Assembly: GCF_002982115.1 (NCBI RefSeq)
Contig: NZ_CP019980.1
Location: 814,001-878,000, forward strand
From: Lysinibacillus sphaericus
GTDB lineage: Bacteria; Bacillota; Bacilli; Bacillales_A; Planococcaceae
Direction of reading: 5' to 3'
DNA length: 64,000 nucleotides
In this document: positions 9,248 through 18,899 of the stretch, piece by piece
Layout of the letters: each line of letters opens with the position of its first letter
Position numbering within the stretch: position 1 is the stretch's first letter
Made by a program: the position numbers and the translations under genes
The notes under the pieces: model-generated
Databases searched by the model: none
What the model was told of the DNA's origin: nothing
What the model saw: the letters and a program-made list of their open reading frames with translations, nothing else

Positions 9248-10030
9248 ATGGAATTTTCAACAATTACATTAGAAAAATTAGAGCGTCGTGCAACATTAAC
9301 ACTCAATCGACCACAAGCTATGAATGCAATGGATGATGTGATGATGCGTGAATTAGCGGAGTGCTTTGAAGCATTGCAGCAAGAACAGGAAATACAGGTA
9401 TTAGTTATTCGCGGGGAAGGTAAAGTTTTTTCTGCGGGTGGGGATATTAAAGCAATGCTTGATCCTAATAAGCCGTTAAATATTGATGAGGCAATGGGCT
9501 ATTTAACTCGTATTGTTAAGGCTTATTACCAACTACCAATGATTGTAATAGCAGCAGTTCATGGTGCTTCAGCGGGGTTAGGATTTAGTTTAACACTTGG
9601 TGCAGATATTATCGTCGCTTGTGAAAATAGCAAGCTGGCAATGAACTTTATCGGGATTGGCTTAATACCAGATGGTGGGGGTCATTTCTTTATGAAGGAA
9701 AGAATTGGTACCGTAAAGGCAAAACAAATGATTTGGGAAGGAAAAGTGCTAACAGCCGAGGAAGCACATAGCGTAGGCTTAATTGATTATGTTGCACCTG
9801 AAGGGTCGGTTTTTGCAGTGGCTGATCAGTTAGTAGGAAAGATGCTTGCTTCACCAATTGCGTCAATGATTATGACAAAAAGAATTTTGCATAGTCAGAA
9901 TATGCCTCAATTAGAGAGCATTTTAGCGATGGAAGCTCAAGGGCAATCAGCTATGCGAAAAACGGCAGATCATTTAGAAGGCATTCATGCATTTGTTGAA
10001 AAAAGAACACCTGTCTTTGTAGGACAATAA
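9248..10030 (+). CDS. Enoyl-CoA hydratase/isomerase family protein
   Basis: A 260-residue crotonase-fold enzyme. The oxyanion-hole segments GKVFSAGGDIKAM (around residue 65) and HGASAGLGFSLTLGADI (around 110) are clear, and IGLIPDGGG follows. One Glu expected in hydratases is replaced by the IPDGGG context, so hydratase versus isomerase cannot be fixed from sequence. It probably acts in fatty acid beta-oxidation or aromatic acid degradation. The start is ATG 9248 after GGGGGTGTGGG; an in-frame extension to 9215 would run through the FadR-like box and is unlikely. Monocistronic. Confidence 0.87.
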   Translation: MEFSTITLEKLERRATLTLNRPQAMNAMDDVMMRELAECFEALQQEQEIQVLVIRGEGKVFSAGGDIKAMLDPNKPLNIDEAMGYLTRIVKAYYQLPMIVIAAVHGASAGLGFSLTLGADIIVACENSKLAMNFIGIGLIPDGGGHFFMKERIGTVKAKQMIWEGKVLTAEEAHSVGLIDYVAPEGSVFAVADQLVGKMLASPIASMIMTKRILHSQNMPQLESILAMEAQGQSAMRKTADHLEGIHAFVEKRTPVFVGQ

Positions 10031-10124
10031 GGCATTCCTGTAATTGAGGTATAGGTCACAGCTTAGCAAAGAACAGGCTGGATAAAAGTACGATTGATGT
10101 TTTGATAACAATAGACTATACAAC

Positions 10125-10236
10125 GTAAGCCCCGCCACGAACATTTCTGTAGCGAGACAACGAGATTCCGTTGCATGCATGATGCAAAAGAGAATGCTCG
10201 ATGCTCGACCACAAAAAGCGAAGTGGCGGGGCTTAC
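10125..10236. repeat. 112-bp hairpin-closed intergenic element
   Basis: A perfect 14-bp inverted pair, GTAAGCCCCGCCAC (10125-10138) and GTGGCGGGGCTTAC (10223-10236), encloses about 84 bases with further internal pairing (TTGCATGCATGATGCAA). On the minus strand it shares the word CCACTTCGCTTTT with the element at 38711. It has no coding capacity and may be a MITE-like element or a structured RNA. Nothing else is seen in 10031-10282. Confidence 0.65.
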
Positions 10237-10282
10237 CTATTTTCAAAGATATAGCTAATTACAATGTGACATGCGTCATCAT

Positions 10283-10468
10283 TTAAACATGGAATAATAT
10301 TAATTTTCCAGAAGAGTTAACAAGGCGATGTGTTTTTTCCGCAACTCCCTTTTCTTCGATTTGCTGTTGACCGTTTACTTTTGCAGCTTCATCGTTTTCA
10401 AATGTCCAAGTTTCATCATACAAAGTTTCACCAGTTTTCTCAAAAGCTGTAAAACGATAATTATTCAT
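10283..10468 (-). CDS. YhzD-like small protein
   Basis: A 61-residue acidic protein that resembles the YhzD-like family of Bacillus: an N-terminal beta strand YRFTAFEKTGE, a central helix, and the characteristic KTHRLVNSSGKLILFHV end. Function unknown. The start is ATG 10468, with GGGTGGGG 7 bases upstream; an apparent TTG start two codons earlier is less likely. It is divergent from the yhaO-yhaN-yhaM operon. Confidence 0.75.
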   Translation of the reverse strand: MNNYRFTAFEKTGETLYDETWTFENDEAAKVNGQQQIEEKGVAEKTHRLVNSSGKLILFHV

Positions 10469-10757
10469 ACACAAACCCCACCCTTTACTAAATTATATCT
10501 CTATTATACATAGAAGAAATATAAACTTCACGGTATATCTAGCGAATATTTCGATAATTTACGAAAATTGTGGAAAATTTAGTACAACCTTAAGAAGAGC
10601 TGTTACATGAATTCGTTTCTCATATTGTAGGAAGTATGATAAAATAGAACAAATATTCGCTTTTGATTCATCCTTTCTGTAGATAGGCACAAATCTACAA
10701 AAAAAATTAAAATCTAGACTTAATGATGAGATTCAATTTATTTATAGAGGTGATTAG

Positions 10758-11972
10758 ATGTCCGCAATTCGTTTTTTCCATATGGCAGATTTACATTTAG
10801 ATAGTCCTTTTAAAGGCTTATTTGGATTACCTGACAATAATCTTAAGAAAATTAGAGCAAGTACCTTTGAAGCATTTGATAAAATTATTCATAGGGCAAT
10901 CGAAGAAAGACCAGATTTCTTGCTGATTGTTGGGGATATTTATGATGGAGAAAATCGTAGCTTACAGGCACAAAGACGTTTTCAAACAGCAATGGAAACA
11001 CTTTTTGAGCATAACATCCCCGTTATTGTCAGCTATGGCAATCACGATCATTTACATGGTTCTTGGACACGCTTTGCCTTGCCAAGCAATGTCTACGAGT
11101 TACCAGCAGATACGAGTGTTGTGCAATTAAAAATTCGTGGTCAGCAGGTCAATATTTATGGCTTCAGCTATGGTCAGCGTCATGTAAAAGAAGCGATGAT
11201 CCATCATTATCCAGTGGCGCAGGATCAGCATGCAATCCATATAGGTATGTTGCATGGCAGTGAAGCCAGTGATTCAACGCACGCGGTTTATGCACCATTT
11301 AAAAAAGAACAACTTCTTGCAAAAGGATATCATTATTGGGCGCTTGGCCATATTCATAAACGACAGTTATTACACAAAGAACCACCTATTGTTTATCCAG
11401 GTAATATTCAAAGCCGCCATCGTAATGAACAAGGTGTAAAAGGATTTTACGATGTAACCTTGTCACAAACCACTGCTAATTTAACATTTGTACCAACTTC
11501 TGCTGTTGTTTATAACGTCGTGGAAGTGGATTGTACAAATGTAATGCATGCTAACGAGTTACTGCAAAAATGCGAGGAGGCTATCGCCAACAATCGCATG
11601 GAATATGGTGCATCAGTTATTGACTTGCACTTACACCATATAGATGATGAAGCTGAAACATTATTTGAACATGCCACGATAGATGAATGGCTAGAAACTA
11701 TTCGGGAAGCAGAGGATGGCATTGAACCGATGGGGTGGGTGCAAAAACTATTTATCCACAAAAGTATAGCTTCTTCTGAATCGACAGCTATAACACAATC
11801 GGTCATAAGCGTTATGGATCAATGGGACATTACGGAGTGGAAGGATATTTTAAAGGATTTGTACCAACATGCGAGTGGTGCGAGATTTGTTGAACCTTTA
11901 ACGGAAAGAGAAATTGAGCATTTGAAGCTTGAGGCGCAGGCGTTATTAGCGGATGAAATTCAAAGGGTGTGA
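10758..11972 (+). CDS. yhaO: YhaO-like metallophosphoesterase (SbcD-type nuclease)
   Basis: A 404-residue protein with the full calcineurin-like phosphoesterase motif set: MADLHLDSP (residues 9-17), GDIYDGENR, YGNHDHLHG, MLHGSEAS and ALGHIHKRQ, giving the two-metal active site of Mre11/SbcD nucleases. A C-terminal part of about 120 residues is variable. It is the first gene of a three-gene operon with the SMC-like YhaN and the exonuclease YhaM, and is presumed to form an SbcCD-like DNA repair nuclease with YhaN. It starts at ATG 10758 after GAGGTGA. The family role is known only in outline. Confidence 0.9.
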   Translation: MSAIRFFHMADLHLDSPFKGLFGLPDNNLKKIRASTFEAFDKIIHRAIEERPDFLLIVGDIYDGENRSLQAQRRFQTAMETLFEHNIPVIVSYGNHDHLHGSWTRFALPSNVYELPADTSVVQLKIRGQQVNIYGFSYGQRHVKEAMIHHYPVAQDQHAIHIGMLHGSEASDSTHAVYAPFKKEQLLAKGYHYWALGHIHKRQLLHKEPPIVYPGNIQSRHRNEQGVKGFYDVTLSQTTANLTFVPTSAVVYNVVEVDCTNVMHANELLQKCEEAIANNRMEYGASVIDLHLHHIDDEAETLFEHATIDEWLETIREAEDGIEPMGWVQKLFIHKSIASSESTAITQSVISVMDQWDITEWKDILKDLYQHASGARFVEPLTEREIEHLKLEAQALLADEIQRV

Positions 11973-11977
11973 GAACT

Positions 11978-14869
11978 TTGTTGACGATACAGAAAATCCA
12001 CATTTACGGCTTTGGTAAACATGAAAATATCACCATTTCTCTCCAAGATGGTGTGACCATTTTTTACGGTATGAATGAAGCTGGGAAAACGACAATCCAA
12101 CAATTTATATTGCAGATGCTTTTTGGTTTTCCAACAAAGCAGCAAAGCCAGCGGAAATATGAGCCGAAGACATCACCGAAATTTGGCGGTCAGTTGACCA
12201 TTCAACACCCAATATATGGTCAGTGTACAATTGAACGTGTAAAAGGAAAGGCAACGGGCGATGTCACAGTTTATACAGGAGATGGTACAAAGGGGCATGA
12301 GGAACTGTTAGCGAAGCTTTTGTATGGCTATTCACGCGCATCATTCGAAGCTATTTTTTCATTTTCCATTCATGAACTACAAGGCATCGAAAAAATGTCG
12401 GAGGATGAACTGACGCATTTATTGCTCGCATCGGGAACGACCGGTATTCACCAACTATCTGCACTTGAAAAGAAATTAGACAAAGATGCTGGCGAACTTT
12501 TTAAAAAATCTGGGAAGCTACCACTTATTAATCAAAAGATTGAACATTTAAAGCAGCTTGAAAAGACGATTAAAAAAGAACAGGCGACCATTCAGACCTT
12601 TGAAGCTAAGTCGCTCAAATTACAGCATCTCGAACACCAGTTAAAGGAATTATACAACCAGCAAAAAACATTGCAACATGAATGGCAACAACTTACTATC
12701 ATGAAACAAGCGCTGCCACTTATTGAACAGCAAGATAAGCTACAGCAGTCACTGAATAGCAATGCACCTGTTCAATTCCCTCCAGAAGGGATTAGACGCT
12801 ATGAACAGTTAAAAGATCAATTAACGCATGAAACGTTGCAACTGACGCAACTAGAGGACCAATATCAAGCTCTACAAAGTAAGCTACAATTGACTGCGGA
12901 TGAACAGACCATTGAAGAAATGACAAGGCTGATGCATAAAGAAGCAACGTGGAATCAGCTTGTTGTTAAAGAACAGAACTTAAAGGACGAGCTATTTGTC
13001 TTACAGCAAGACATCGAAGCCCAGTTTCGTTTATTAGGTGTGCAAGAAAATGAAGCGCAAGCAATACTTCTGGAGGGAACTGTATCTTTACAACAAGAGG
13101 AACAATTTCAACGACACTTGACCGTATTAAGTACAACAGAAGAAGAGTTAAAGTTTTATTTACAATCATTGGAGCAAATACATGAGGAATTAGATAGCAT
13201 TACTAGACAGAAAAAGCAGCTTCAACAGGAGGCATTAACTGCTGAGGAAGAACATATTTTAGCACAGTGGCCCCAGAAAAAAAGGCGCTTGGAACAATTA
13301 CGACATGTTCCGTTACAACGCTCGAAACCAAAGCAACCGATACTTTTTATCTATCTCGTGTTAGCTTTAAGTATTGTGGCAGTTGTTTATGGTGTTGTTG
13401 AAAAGAATTGGGCGGTCATTGTGATTGGAGCCATCTTAGGGTTATTATTCTTATTGTTTTTAAAACATGTTAAACAAGTGGAAGAAGAGCCGCTGGAGCG
13501 TAATAGCCACTTACTAAAGGAACTAGAGCAAGAAGAACACTTAGTTCAACAGTTGCTTGCGAAAAAACAGCGTCTTGAAGATCGGTGGATAGTAGCTAAT
13601 GAACAACAGCGCGACAAAGAACGCCAATATGCACAGCTCGAACATAAAATTCAACAAGCTGAACAAACAAGCGCTGAAGCAAATCAAATGCTGGAAAACT
13701 TTTTGCGGCGTTTTCGTTTAGAAGGAAATGTGCCAAGGACTTTATTGCCGGAGTTGTTTATGCGCATTCGCACTGTACAGGAAATGGACGTAAAGCAAAG
13801 GAGCACATTCAAGCTTTTGCATACGATACAAAATGAAAAAAACGAGCTTTATGAAGCGGTACAGCAAGTTTTAAAAAATGAATATAGTGAGCAGGAAATT
13901 TTTATGCATCTGCGTGCAAGCTATTTAGCGATTCAGCAGGCACAACAACAAATGTTGCAAACAACAGAACAAGTTGCCCAGCTACTATCAAAAAAGCAAG
14001 AGGTACAATCACTTTTGCAAAACTATGAATCACAAATCGCACAGTTATTTACTAGCGCAAACGTCAATTCAGAACACGCTTTTTATGAGATGTTTGAGCA
14101 CTTTCAGCAGCAACAAAAACTACAGGCACAATTACAAACAATTCAAAATCAGTTGGCTTCTTTAGAAATACAGCAGCAAGAGCGTTTGCTAAATGGGGCA
14201 CAACTTTACGAAAAAATACACGCATTAGAGGAAGAGCGTAATGCCCTTCAAGTAACAATTGATCAATGTCTAGAAGAACGAGCTACATTGCAGATTGAAA
14301 AAGAACAATTGCTCAATGATGAAAAATATGGACTATTGCTGCAACAATTTGAGCAAGAAAAAGCACTATTGCAACAACTGATAGAACAATGGGCTAGTAA
14401 AAAAATGTTGGCAACCGCAATTCATGAAACATTATTCCGCCTACGTGAGGAGAAATTGCCACATGTCCTTACGCAAGTAAATGCTATTTTCCACTCCTTA
14501 ACAGCTGGTCGTTACGATAAGCTCTTTATTCATGAAGAAGGCTATTTCGAAGCACAAGCTGTTTCTGGATTACGCTATCATGTGGCAGAATTATCACAAG
14601 CCACAAAGGAGCAAGCTTATATTTCTCTGCGAATGGCACTTGCGAAAACCCTTGCAACTTCAGCACCATTCCCGTTTATTATGGATGATCCTTTTGTCCA
14701 TTTTGATCGAAACCGTACAAACAAAATGGTACAATTGATGAAAGAAGTAGGATATGAACGTCAAATTTTATATTTTACTTGCCATGAAGGGATGCTCGAA
14801 CTTTGGCAAAAAGAACAAATTGTCGATCTAGGAGCACTAGCAAATGAAAGGGGAGTGACGTCCACATGA
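11978..14869 (+). CDS. yhaN: YhaN-like SMC-type ATPase
   Basis: About 963 residues. The N-terminal Walker A is GMNEAGKTT near residue 33; two long Gln-rich coiled coils flank a pair of predicted membrane spans around residues 450-495 ([18 protein letters not shown], then [15 protein letters not shown]); the C-terminal Walker B is [13 protein letters not shown]. This arrangement is usual for YhaN and suggests an SbcC/Rad50-like protein tethered to the membrane. It probably partners YhaO. The start is uncertain: TTG 11978 fits the AAAGGGTG at 11962-11969, while GTG 11969 and TTG 11981 are alternatives. Its end overlaps yhaM by 4 bases. Confidence 0.88.
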   Translation: MLTIQKIHIYGFGKHENITISLQDGVTIFYGMNEAGKTTIQQFILQMLFGFPTKQQSQRKYEPKTSPKFGGQLTIQHPIYGQCTIERVKGKATGDVTVYTGDGTKGHEELLAKLLYGYSRASFEAIFSFSIHELQGIEKMSEDELTHLLLASGTTGIHQLSALEKKLDKDAGELFKKSGKLPLINQKIEHLKQLEKTIKKEQATIQTFEAKSLKLQHLEHQLKELYNQQKTLQHEWQQLTIMKQALPLIEQQDKLQQSLNSNAPVQFPPEGIRRYEQLKDQLTHETLQLTQLEDQYQALQSKLQLTADEQTIEEMTRLMHKEATWNQLVVKEQNLKDELFVLQQDIEAQFRLLGVQENEAQAILLEGTVSLQQEEQFQRHLTVLSTTEEELKFYLQSLEQIHEELDSITRQKKQLQQEALTAEEEHILAQWPQKKRRLEQLRHVPLQRSKPKQPILFIYLVLALSIVAVVYGVVEKNWAVIVIGAILGLLFLLFLKHVKQVEEEPLERNSHLLKELEQEEHLVQQLLAKKQRLEDRWIVANEQQRDKERQYAQLEHKIQQAEQTSAEANQMLENFLRRFRLEGNVPRTLLPELFMRIRTVQEMDVKQRSTFKLLHTIQNEKNELYEAVQQVLKNEYSEQEIFMHLRASYLAIQQAQQQMLQTTEQVAQLLSKKQEVQSLLQNYESQIAQLFTSANVNSEHAFYEMFEHFQQQQKLQAQLQTIQNQLASLEIQQQERLLNGAQLYEKIHALEEERNALQVTIDQCLEERATLQIEKEQLLNDEKYGLLLQQFEQEKALLQQLIEQWASKKMLATAIHETLFRLREEKLPHVLTQVNAIFHSLTAGRYDKLFIHEEGYFEAQAVSGLRYHVAELSQATKEQAYISLRMALAKTLATSAPFPFIMDDPFVHFDRNRTNKMVQLMKEVGYERQILYFTCHEGMLELWQKEQIVDLGALANERGVTST

Positions 14870-15804
14870 AAGGTATTACGACGCTCCAAGTAGGAGAATC
14901 AGTTGATCAATTTTTATTAATTAAACAGTCGACAAAAGGGGTTACCACTGTAGGTAAGCCATTTATGTCACTATTATTACAAGATAAAAGTGGAGATATT
15001 GAGGCGAAACTATGGGACACAAACGAAGAGCATGAAAAAATGTATCATGCAGAGGCGATTGTCCATGTAGGTGGAGAAATTCACGACTATCGCGGGAAAA
15101 ATCAATTACGTATTAAAACGATTCGTGTGGCAAAACCAGAGGAGGGAATTGCAGTAAATGATTTAGTTCCTTCTGCAGCTACTCCAAAAGAACAGCTTTA
15201 CGAAGAATTAACACAATTTTTCTTCGATATTAAAAATCCGAATATTTCTCGTATTACACGTGCAGCTATTAAAAAGCACCAGGATGCTATTTTAGTATAT
15301 CCAGCAGCAACAAAAAACCATCATGATTATGCTTCTGGCTTGCTGGATCATATGGTATCGATGCTGAGACTAGGAAGAGCAATTGCTGATTTGTATCCAA
15401 CGTTAAATCGTGATTTGTTATACGCGGGCATTATTTTACACGATATAGGTAAAGTTGTTGAATTATCTGGACCTGTGGCAACAATGTACACAGTGGAAGG
15501 GAATTTACTTGGTCATATTACCATTATGGTCAATGAAATAGCTAAAATCGCAAGTGAGCTTGAAATCGAAGGCGAAGAAGTGATGCTTTTACAACATTTA
15601 GTACTTTCACATCACGGGAAAGAAGAATGGGGCAGTCCGAAAAAACCGATGATTCAAGAAGCGGAAATCTTACATTATATTGATAACATTGATGCAAAAA
15701 TGAATATGCTTACGCGAGCATTGGGTAAAACGGCTCCTGGAGAATTTACAGAGCGACTATTCCCACTCGATAATCGTTCGTTTTACAAGCCAAGTATTCA
15801 GTAA
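14866..15804 (+). CDS. yhaM: 3'-5' exoribonuclease YhaM
   Basis: A 312-residue protein, close to the 314 residues of B. subtilis YhaM. The first 90 residues form an OB-fold nucleic-acid binding domain ([26 protein letters not shown]). The rest is an HD domain with metal ligands in [22 protein letters not shown] and [10 protein letters not shown]. The enzyme is a manganese-dependent 3'-5' nuclease active on RNA and single-stranded DNA. Its ATG overlaps the yhaN stop (ATGA), indicating translational coupling in the operon. Confidence 0.95.
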   Translation: MKGITTLQVGESVDQFLLIKQSTKGVTTVGKPFMSLLLQDKSGDIEAKLWDTNEEHEKMYHAEAIVHVGGEIHDYRGKNQLRIKTIRVAKPEEGIAVNDLVPSAATPKEQLYEELTQFFFDIKNPNISRITRAAIKKHQDAILVYPAATKNHHDYASGLLDHMVSMLRLGRAIADLYPTLNRDLLYAGIILHDIGKVVELSGPVATMYTVEGNLLGHITIMVNEIAKIASELEIEGEEVMLLQHLVLSHHGKEEWGSPKKPMIQEAEILHYIDNIDAKMNMLTRALGKTAPGEFTERLFPLDNRSFYKPSIQ

Positions 15805-15817
15805 ACAAAAAGGAAAT

Positions 15818-15853
15818 AAAAAGGGTTACGCTTTATCAGCGTAACCCTTTTTT
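15818..15853. terminator. Bidirectional terminator between yhaM and prsA
   Basis: AAAAAGGGTTACGCT pairs with AGCGTAACCCTTTTT around a 5-base loop. A-rich and T-rich flanks serve both converging genes. Confidence 0.92.
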
Positions 15854-15870
15854 CTATCGACAAGCCACGA

Positions 15871-16827
15871 TTATTTAGATTCTTTATCTGTAGATTCGTC
15901 TTTGCTTTTTTCTTCAGCTTTTTTAGCTGCTTCTTCAGCCGCTTTTGCTTGTTCTTCAGATGTTGTTGTAAATGATTGTAATGCATCTTTTAATTCTTTA
16001 TCAGAAGTTTTAAAGTCTGCATCTTTTGCCATTTTTGCAACAATGTCTTTTAGCAATGTTTGGTCTTCACCAGTTTGTGTTAATTTGTTAATCATTGTTG
16101 TACGAATTTTATCTTCTTCGTCTTTAAATGAGCCAACACCTTTTACATCGCGTTTTTCCGTAATTTCAATTACGTGATAGCCGTAGCTTGTTTTAACTGG
16201 TTCACTTAATGTATTTAATGGAAGTGCATAAGCAGCATCGTTGAACTCATCTACCATAGAGCCAACAGTAAACCAACCTAGTTCGCCGCCTTTAGCTGCA
16301 GAACCTGTATCAGTTGAGTATTCTTTTGCAACATCAGCAAAAGATGCGCCACCTTTAATTTTCTCAATAGCTTCTTTCGCAGTTTTTTCATCTGCTACAA
16401 GAATATGACGACCATTTAATTCTGTTTTCATTTGTTCGTAATATTTTTTTACGTCTTCTTCTTTAATCGCTTTGTCCTTTAAAGCTTTTTTTTGAAGCAG
16501 TTGTACACGTAAAGAATCTTTAAAGCCTTGTTCCGTTAAGCCGTTCTCAGCAAGCGCTTGTGCAAAGCCATCACCAAATTGTGATGCCGTTGCGTCGTAT
16601 TGTTCTTTAATTTCTTTATCAGTCACTTCATATTTGTCGGCTAATACTTTTTCTGTCACCATCTGTTGTAATACATAAGAGCCTGTCAAAGTCTTTGCTT
16701 TGTCGTTAAAATCAGATACTGAAATATCGCCTACTTTAGATGTAACTAACGCTTTATCAGCTCCACTACAAGCACCAAGAGCTAAAATTGAGGCTGCTAA
16801 TGTTAAAGATAATACAGTCTTTTTCAT
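15871..16827 (-). CDS. prsA: Foldase lipoprotein PrsA (peptidylprolyl isomerase)
   Basis: A 318-residue extracytoplasmic folding factor. The signal peptide ends in lipobox LGAC with lipidated Cys20; a parvulin domain (residues about 137-230, LNGRHILV...GGELGWF...SYGYHVIEI) sits between chaperone-like N and C segments, and the tail is highly charged (KAEEKSKDESTDKESK). It is anchored on the outer face of the membrane and helps secreted enzymes fold. GGAGAG lies just before the ATG at 16827. In B. subtilis it neighbours the same yhaM and scoC genes, and expression is reduced by ScoC, whose gene lies nearby. Confidence 0.95.
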   Translation of the reverse strand: MKKTVLSLTLAASILALGACSGADKALVTSKVGDISVSDFNDKAKTLTGSYVLQQMVTEKVLADKYEVTDKEIKEQYDATASQFGDGFAQALAENGLTEQGFKDSLRVQLLQKKALKDKAIKEEDVKKYYEQMKTELNGRHILVADEKTAKEAIEKIKGGASFADVAKEYSTDTGSAAKGGELGWFTVGSMVDEFNDAAYALPLNTLSEPVKTSYGYHVIEITEKRDVKGVGSFKDEEDKIRTTMINKLTQTGEDQTLLKDIVAKMAKDADFKTSDKELKDALQSFTTTSEEQAKAAEEAAKKAEEKSKDESTDKESK

Positions 16828-16970
16828 ATGGATATTCTCTCCTTACTTTCGTTTCGTCCATTTTTTACTATAACATAAACGTTTTAAAAACAAAATGGTT
16901 CCCCCTTGAGTATAGCCTAAATTTCAAATTTCAAAGCGCATAGGATATAGAAAAGAAAGGGGGTGAAGTT

Positions 16971-17078
16971 ATGAGCAACGGAGGATACGGTGGTGGCGGT
17001 GGCTACGGCTCAGGCTTTGCTTTATTAGTTGTGTTATTTATTTTATTAATTATTGTTGGTGCAGCGTTCCTATACTAA
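16971..17078 (+). CDS. YjcZ/SscA-family spore peptide
   Basis: A 35-residue peptide: a Gly/Tyr-rich head ([16 protein letters not shown]) and one hydrophobic span (about 18 residues) ending in AAFLY. This is the YjcZ-family pattern, which includes B. subtilis SscA, a small spore-assembly protein encoded near prsA. AAAGGGGGTGA lies 4-5 bases before the ATG. It is divergent from prsA and has its own terminator. Sporulation timing is expected from the family, but no sigma-factor promoter was confirmed. Confidence 0.88.
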   Translation: MSNGGYGGGGGYGSGFALLVVLFILLIIVGAAFLY

Positions 17079-17091
17079 TTAATAAAAAGCC

Positions 17092-17129
17092 GAAAAGCTA
17101 AGGATATGTTTTTCCTTAGCTTTTCTTAG
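17092..17129 (+). terminator. Terminator of the YjcZ-family gene
   Basis: GAAAAGCTAAGGA pairs with TCCTTAGCTTTTC around a short T-rich loop, 14 bases after the stop codon. Confidence 0.8.
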
Positions 17130-17148
17130 CAATATCTAGGCATTCGCA

Positions 17149-17238
17149 CCGCACGCTTGGGTCGAGGCCAAAAGAATTTTGGCATCACTTAAAACCAATA
17201 GCTGTTTCAATGTTTTAAAAATAAAGACCCGCGTGCGG
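17149..17238. repeat. GC-rich hairpin-closed intergenic element
   Basis: CCGCACGC (17149-17156) pairs with GCGTGCGG (17231-17238), and inside these GGGTC pairs with GACCC. A separate internal hairpin GCCAAAA-GAA-TTTTGGC lies at 17167-17183. It is clearly richer in GC than its surroundings, has no coding capacity, and resembles the other hairpin-closed elements of the window in layout rather than sequence. Confidence 0.55.
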
Positions 17239-17259
17239 ACGGGCGCGGATGCGGCTTCA

Positions 17260-17445
17260 TTAGACTGCAAATAAAATTTCAACATAAAATGATACAAGTA
17301 AAATTGTAATAAGTATATTGATAGTTCGGAATATCTTTGGTTGGTTTTCTTCGGGAATTTCACGTCGCATGCACAATGCGTATGTCATGCGGTTAATTTG
17401 AAATAAATAGAATACCGAGAATAGAACTACAATCATTAATAGCAA
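17260..17445 (-). CDS. Small two-span membrane protein, unknown
   Basis: A 61-residue hydrophobic protein with two predicted membrane spans (residues 2-17 and 40-60) joined by a basic and polar loop RMTYALCMRREIPEENQPK. I do not recognise a family. The TTG at 17445 is supported by GAGGGGAGGA about 6 bases upstream; the ATG three codons later is an alternative. It follows a YhaJ-position membrane protein on the same strand. Confidence 0.6.
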   Translation of the reverse strand: MLLMIVVLFSVFYLFQINRMTYALCMRREIPEENQPKIFRTINILITILLVSFYVEILFAV

Positions 17446-17515
17446 GTCTATTCCTCCCCTCTTTCAGTATTATTAGCATATCAAAAAACTTCAATAAAAC
17501 ACAAGTACAAGCGAA

Positions 17516-18079
17516 TCAATGAATCGTAGGTGGTACTAAAATTTCATAGCCCTTCGGTGTTTCTTCGATTTGGGCATCTTTAGGTGAATTTAATAAATAT
17601 TTCACGTAAAGAATATCAATTAAACATAAACTGCAATGATACGCTAAAAGTAATGTTCCGTAATGTGTATAGGCAGGTAATAGCCATGTACCGATAACGA
17701 TACTTGTATTTAACACAATAAAGGGTGCAAGCAATGCAAAAATATATCTAGTTTTTGATAAGGGCTCTCGAATACGCATGTGTAGTACAGGAATAACATA
17801 AAATTGGGTACGGATCCGTAATTTGAGATGCTGGCGTAAGTCAAATAATGCGAGAAAGTGAATATATTTATGGATAGGGTAAAGAGCAAGTACAGCAACC
17901 ACGAATAGCCAGAATAAATGGTCAGTATAGTACTCATCATTGAATAAATTAAATGTCACATAGGACACTGAAAAGACAGATAGAAAGACGATTACAGCCA
18001 TCATGATGATACGTGTCGTGCCATAATGATGTTCGAGGTTTAAAATTTTCCAGCAATGCATGTTTAATATCAACTCCAT
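17516..18079 (-). CDS. DUF3267-like membrane protein
   Basis: A 187-residue protein with about four predicted membrane spans. The segment YPIHKYIHFLAL near residue 70 resembles the metal-site helix of the DUF3267 family, whose members have been viewed as possible integral membrane metalloproteases. Here the usual HExxH is HKYIH, without the catalytic Glu, so activity is doubtful. It lies between scoC and the small membrane protein. The start is uncertain (ATG 18079 or 18061), as neither has a strong ribosome site at good spacing. Function unknown. Confidence 0.6.
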   Translation of the reverse strand: MELILNMHCWKILNLEHHYGTTRIIMMAVIVFLSVFSVSYVTFNLFNDEYYTDHLFWLFVVAVLALYPIHKYIHFLALFDLRQHLKLRIRTQFYVIPVLHMRIREPLSKTRYIFALLAPFIVLNTSIVIGTWLLPAYTHYGTLLLAYHCSLCLIDILYVKYLLNSPKDAQIEETPKGYEILVPPTIH

Positions 18080-18131
18080 AATAGGGAAGGGTCCTATTTA
18101 ATGTAAATTGATTTCTAACAGAATGCAAGAG

Positions 18132-18175
18132 AAAGGAGGTATTTCAGAAATGTTTCTGAAACGCCTCCTTTTTAA
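18132..18175 (-). terminator. Terminator of scoC
   Basis: AAAGGAGG pairs with CCTCCTTT and TTTCAGAAA with TTTCTGAA in one long hairpin, just after the scoC stop. Confidence 0.8.
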
Positions 18176-18182
18176 CATACAT

Positions 18183-18743
18183 TTATCCTTTTACAGTTGA
18201 ACGTTCTTCTAACGTGTCAAAGGAATCACGGAAGTGTTGAAATGAGCGTTCAAAAATATCGATAAAGTCTTCACCATAAATATTACGAATAACAGCCATC
18301 ACATCTAAAAATTCCGGGAAGCGACCATATAAGTCTTTTAACGCTAACGAGCCCTCAAGTACAGAATGATATGTGTTATGATAATTGCTATTCATTTCAA
18401 TAATAAGGTCTGTCCCTGTTTCAGTGAGCTCTACATAAGTATTACGTTTGTCATCATCACGTTTCGAAAACTTTAGTAATCCACGTTCTTCTAGTTTTTT
18501 AGAGAAGTTAAAAGCGGTTGAAACGTGCATTACGCCAAATTTTGCTACATCTGAAATGGAAGCCCCTTTTAAATGATAGGAAATCCACAGTATATGGTGC
18601 TCGTTAATGTTTAGATCATAAGGTTTAATCCACTGTTGCCAATCTTTTTCAACTGCTTTCCATAAGGCCTTTGATAACTGTGCAATTCTTTGACTGTAAA
18701 GCATCGCTTCTTTTTGCGTGTATAATTCCTCTGACAAAGCCAT
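18183..18743 (-). CDS. hpr: Transition-state regulator ScoC (Hpr), MarR family
   Basis: A 186-residue winged-helix regulator. The segments [26 protein letters not shown] and [15 protein letters not shown], and the recognition region [20 protein letters not shown], are nearly those of B. subtilis ScoC, which represses extracellular protease, sporulation and peptide transport genes during the transition to stationary phase. The C-terminal portion carries the [14 protein letters not shown] dimer segment. ATG 18743 is used; a GTG directly before it is possible. Monocistronic, with its own terminator. Confidence 0.94.
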   Translation of the reverse strand: MALSEELYTQKEAMLYSQRIAQLSKALWKAVEKDWQQWIKPYDLNINEHHILWISYHLKGASISDVAKFGVMHVSTAFNFSKKLEERGLLKFSKRDDDKRNTYVELTETGTDLIIEMNSNYHNTYHSVLEGSLALKDLYGRFPEFLDVMAVIRNIYGEDFIDIFERSFQHFRDSFDTLEERSTVKG

Positions 18744-18899
18744 CACCTGCTGCTTTCTTTAACGTTTTAAAATTATTATAGCAATAAAGAAAAAAAGTTT
18801 AAAGTTAGAAAAATTAAAAAATTGAAAAGTGGTTAAAAAATAATATTTTGATGATTATTTTTGGTAAAAAAACGTGATTTTATTTCGGTTTATGAAACT

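Noticed and set aside
10302-10316. CodY-like box AATTTTCCAGAAGAG
   Set aside because: It lies within the coding end of the YhzD-like gene, far from any start, and matches the consensus only partly.
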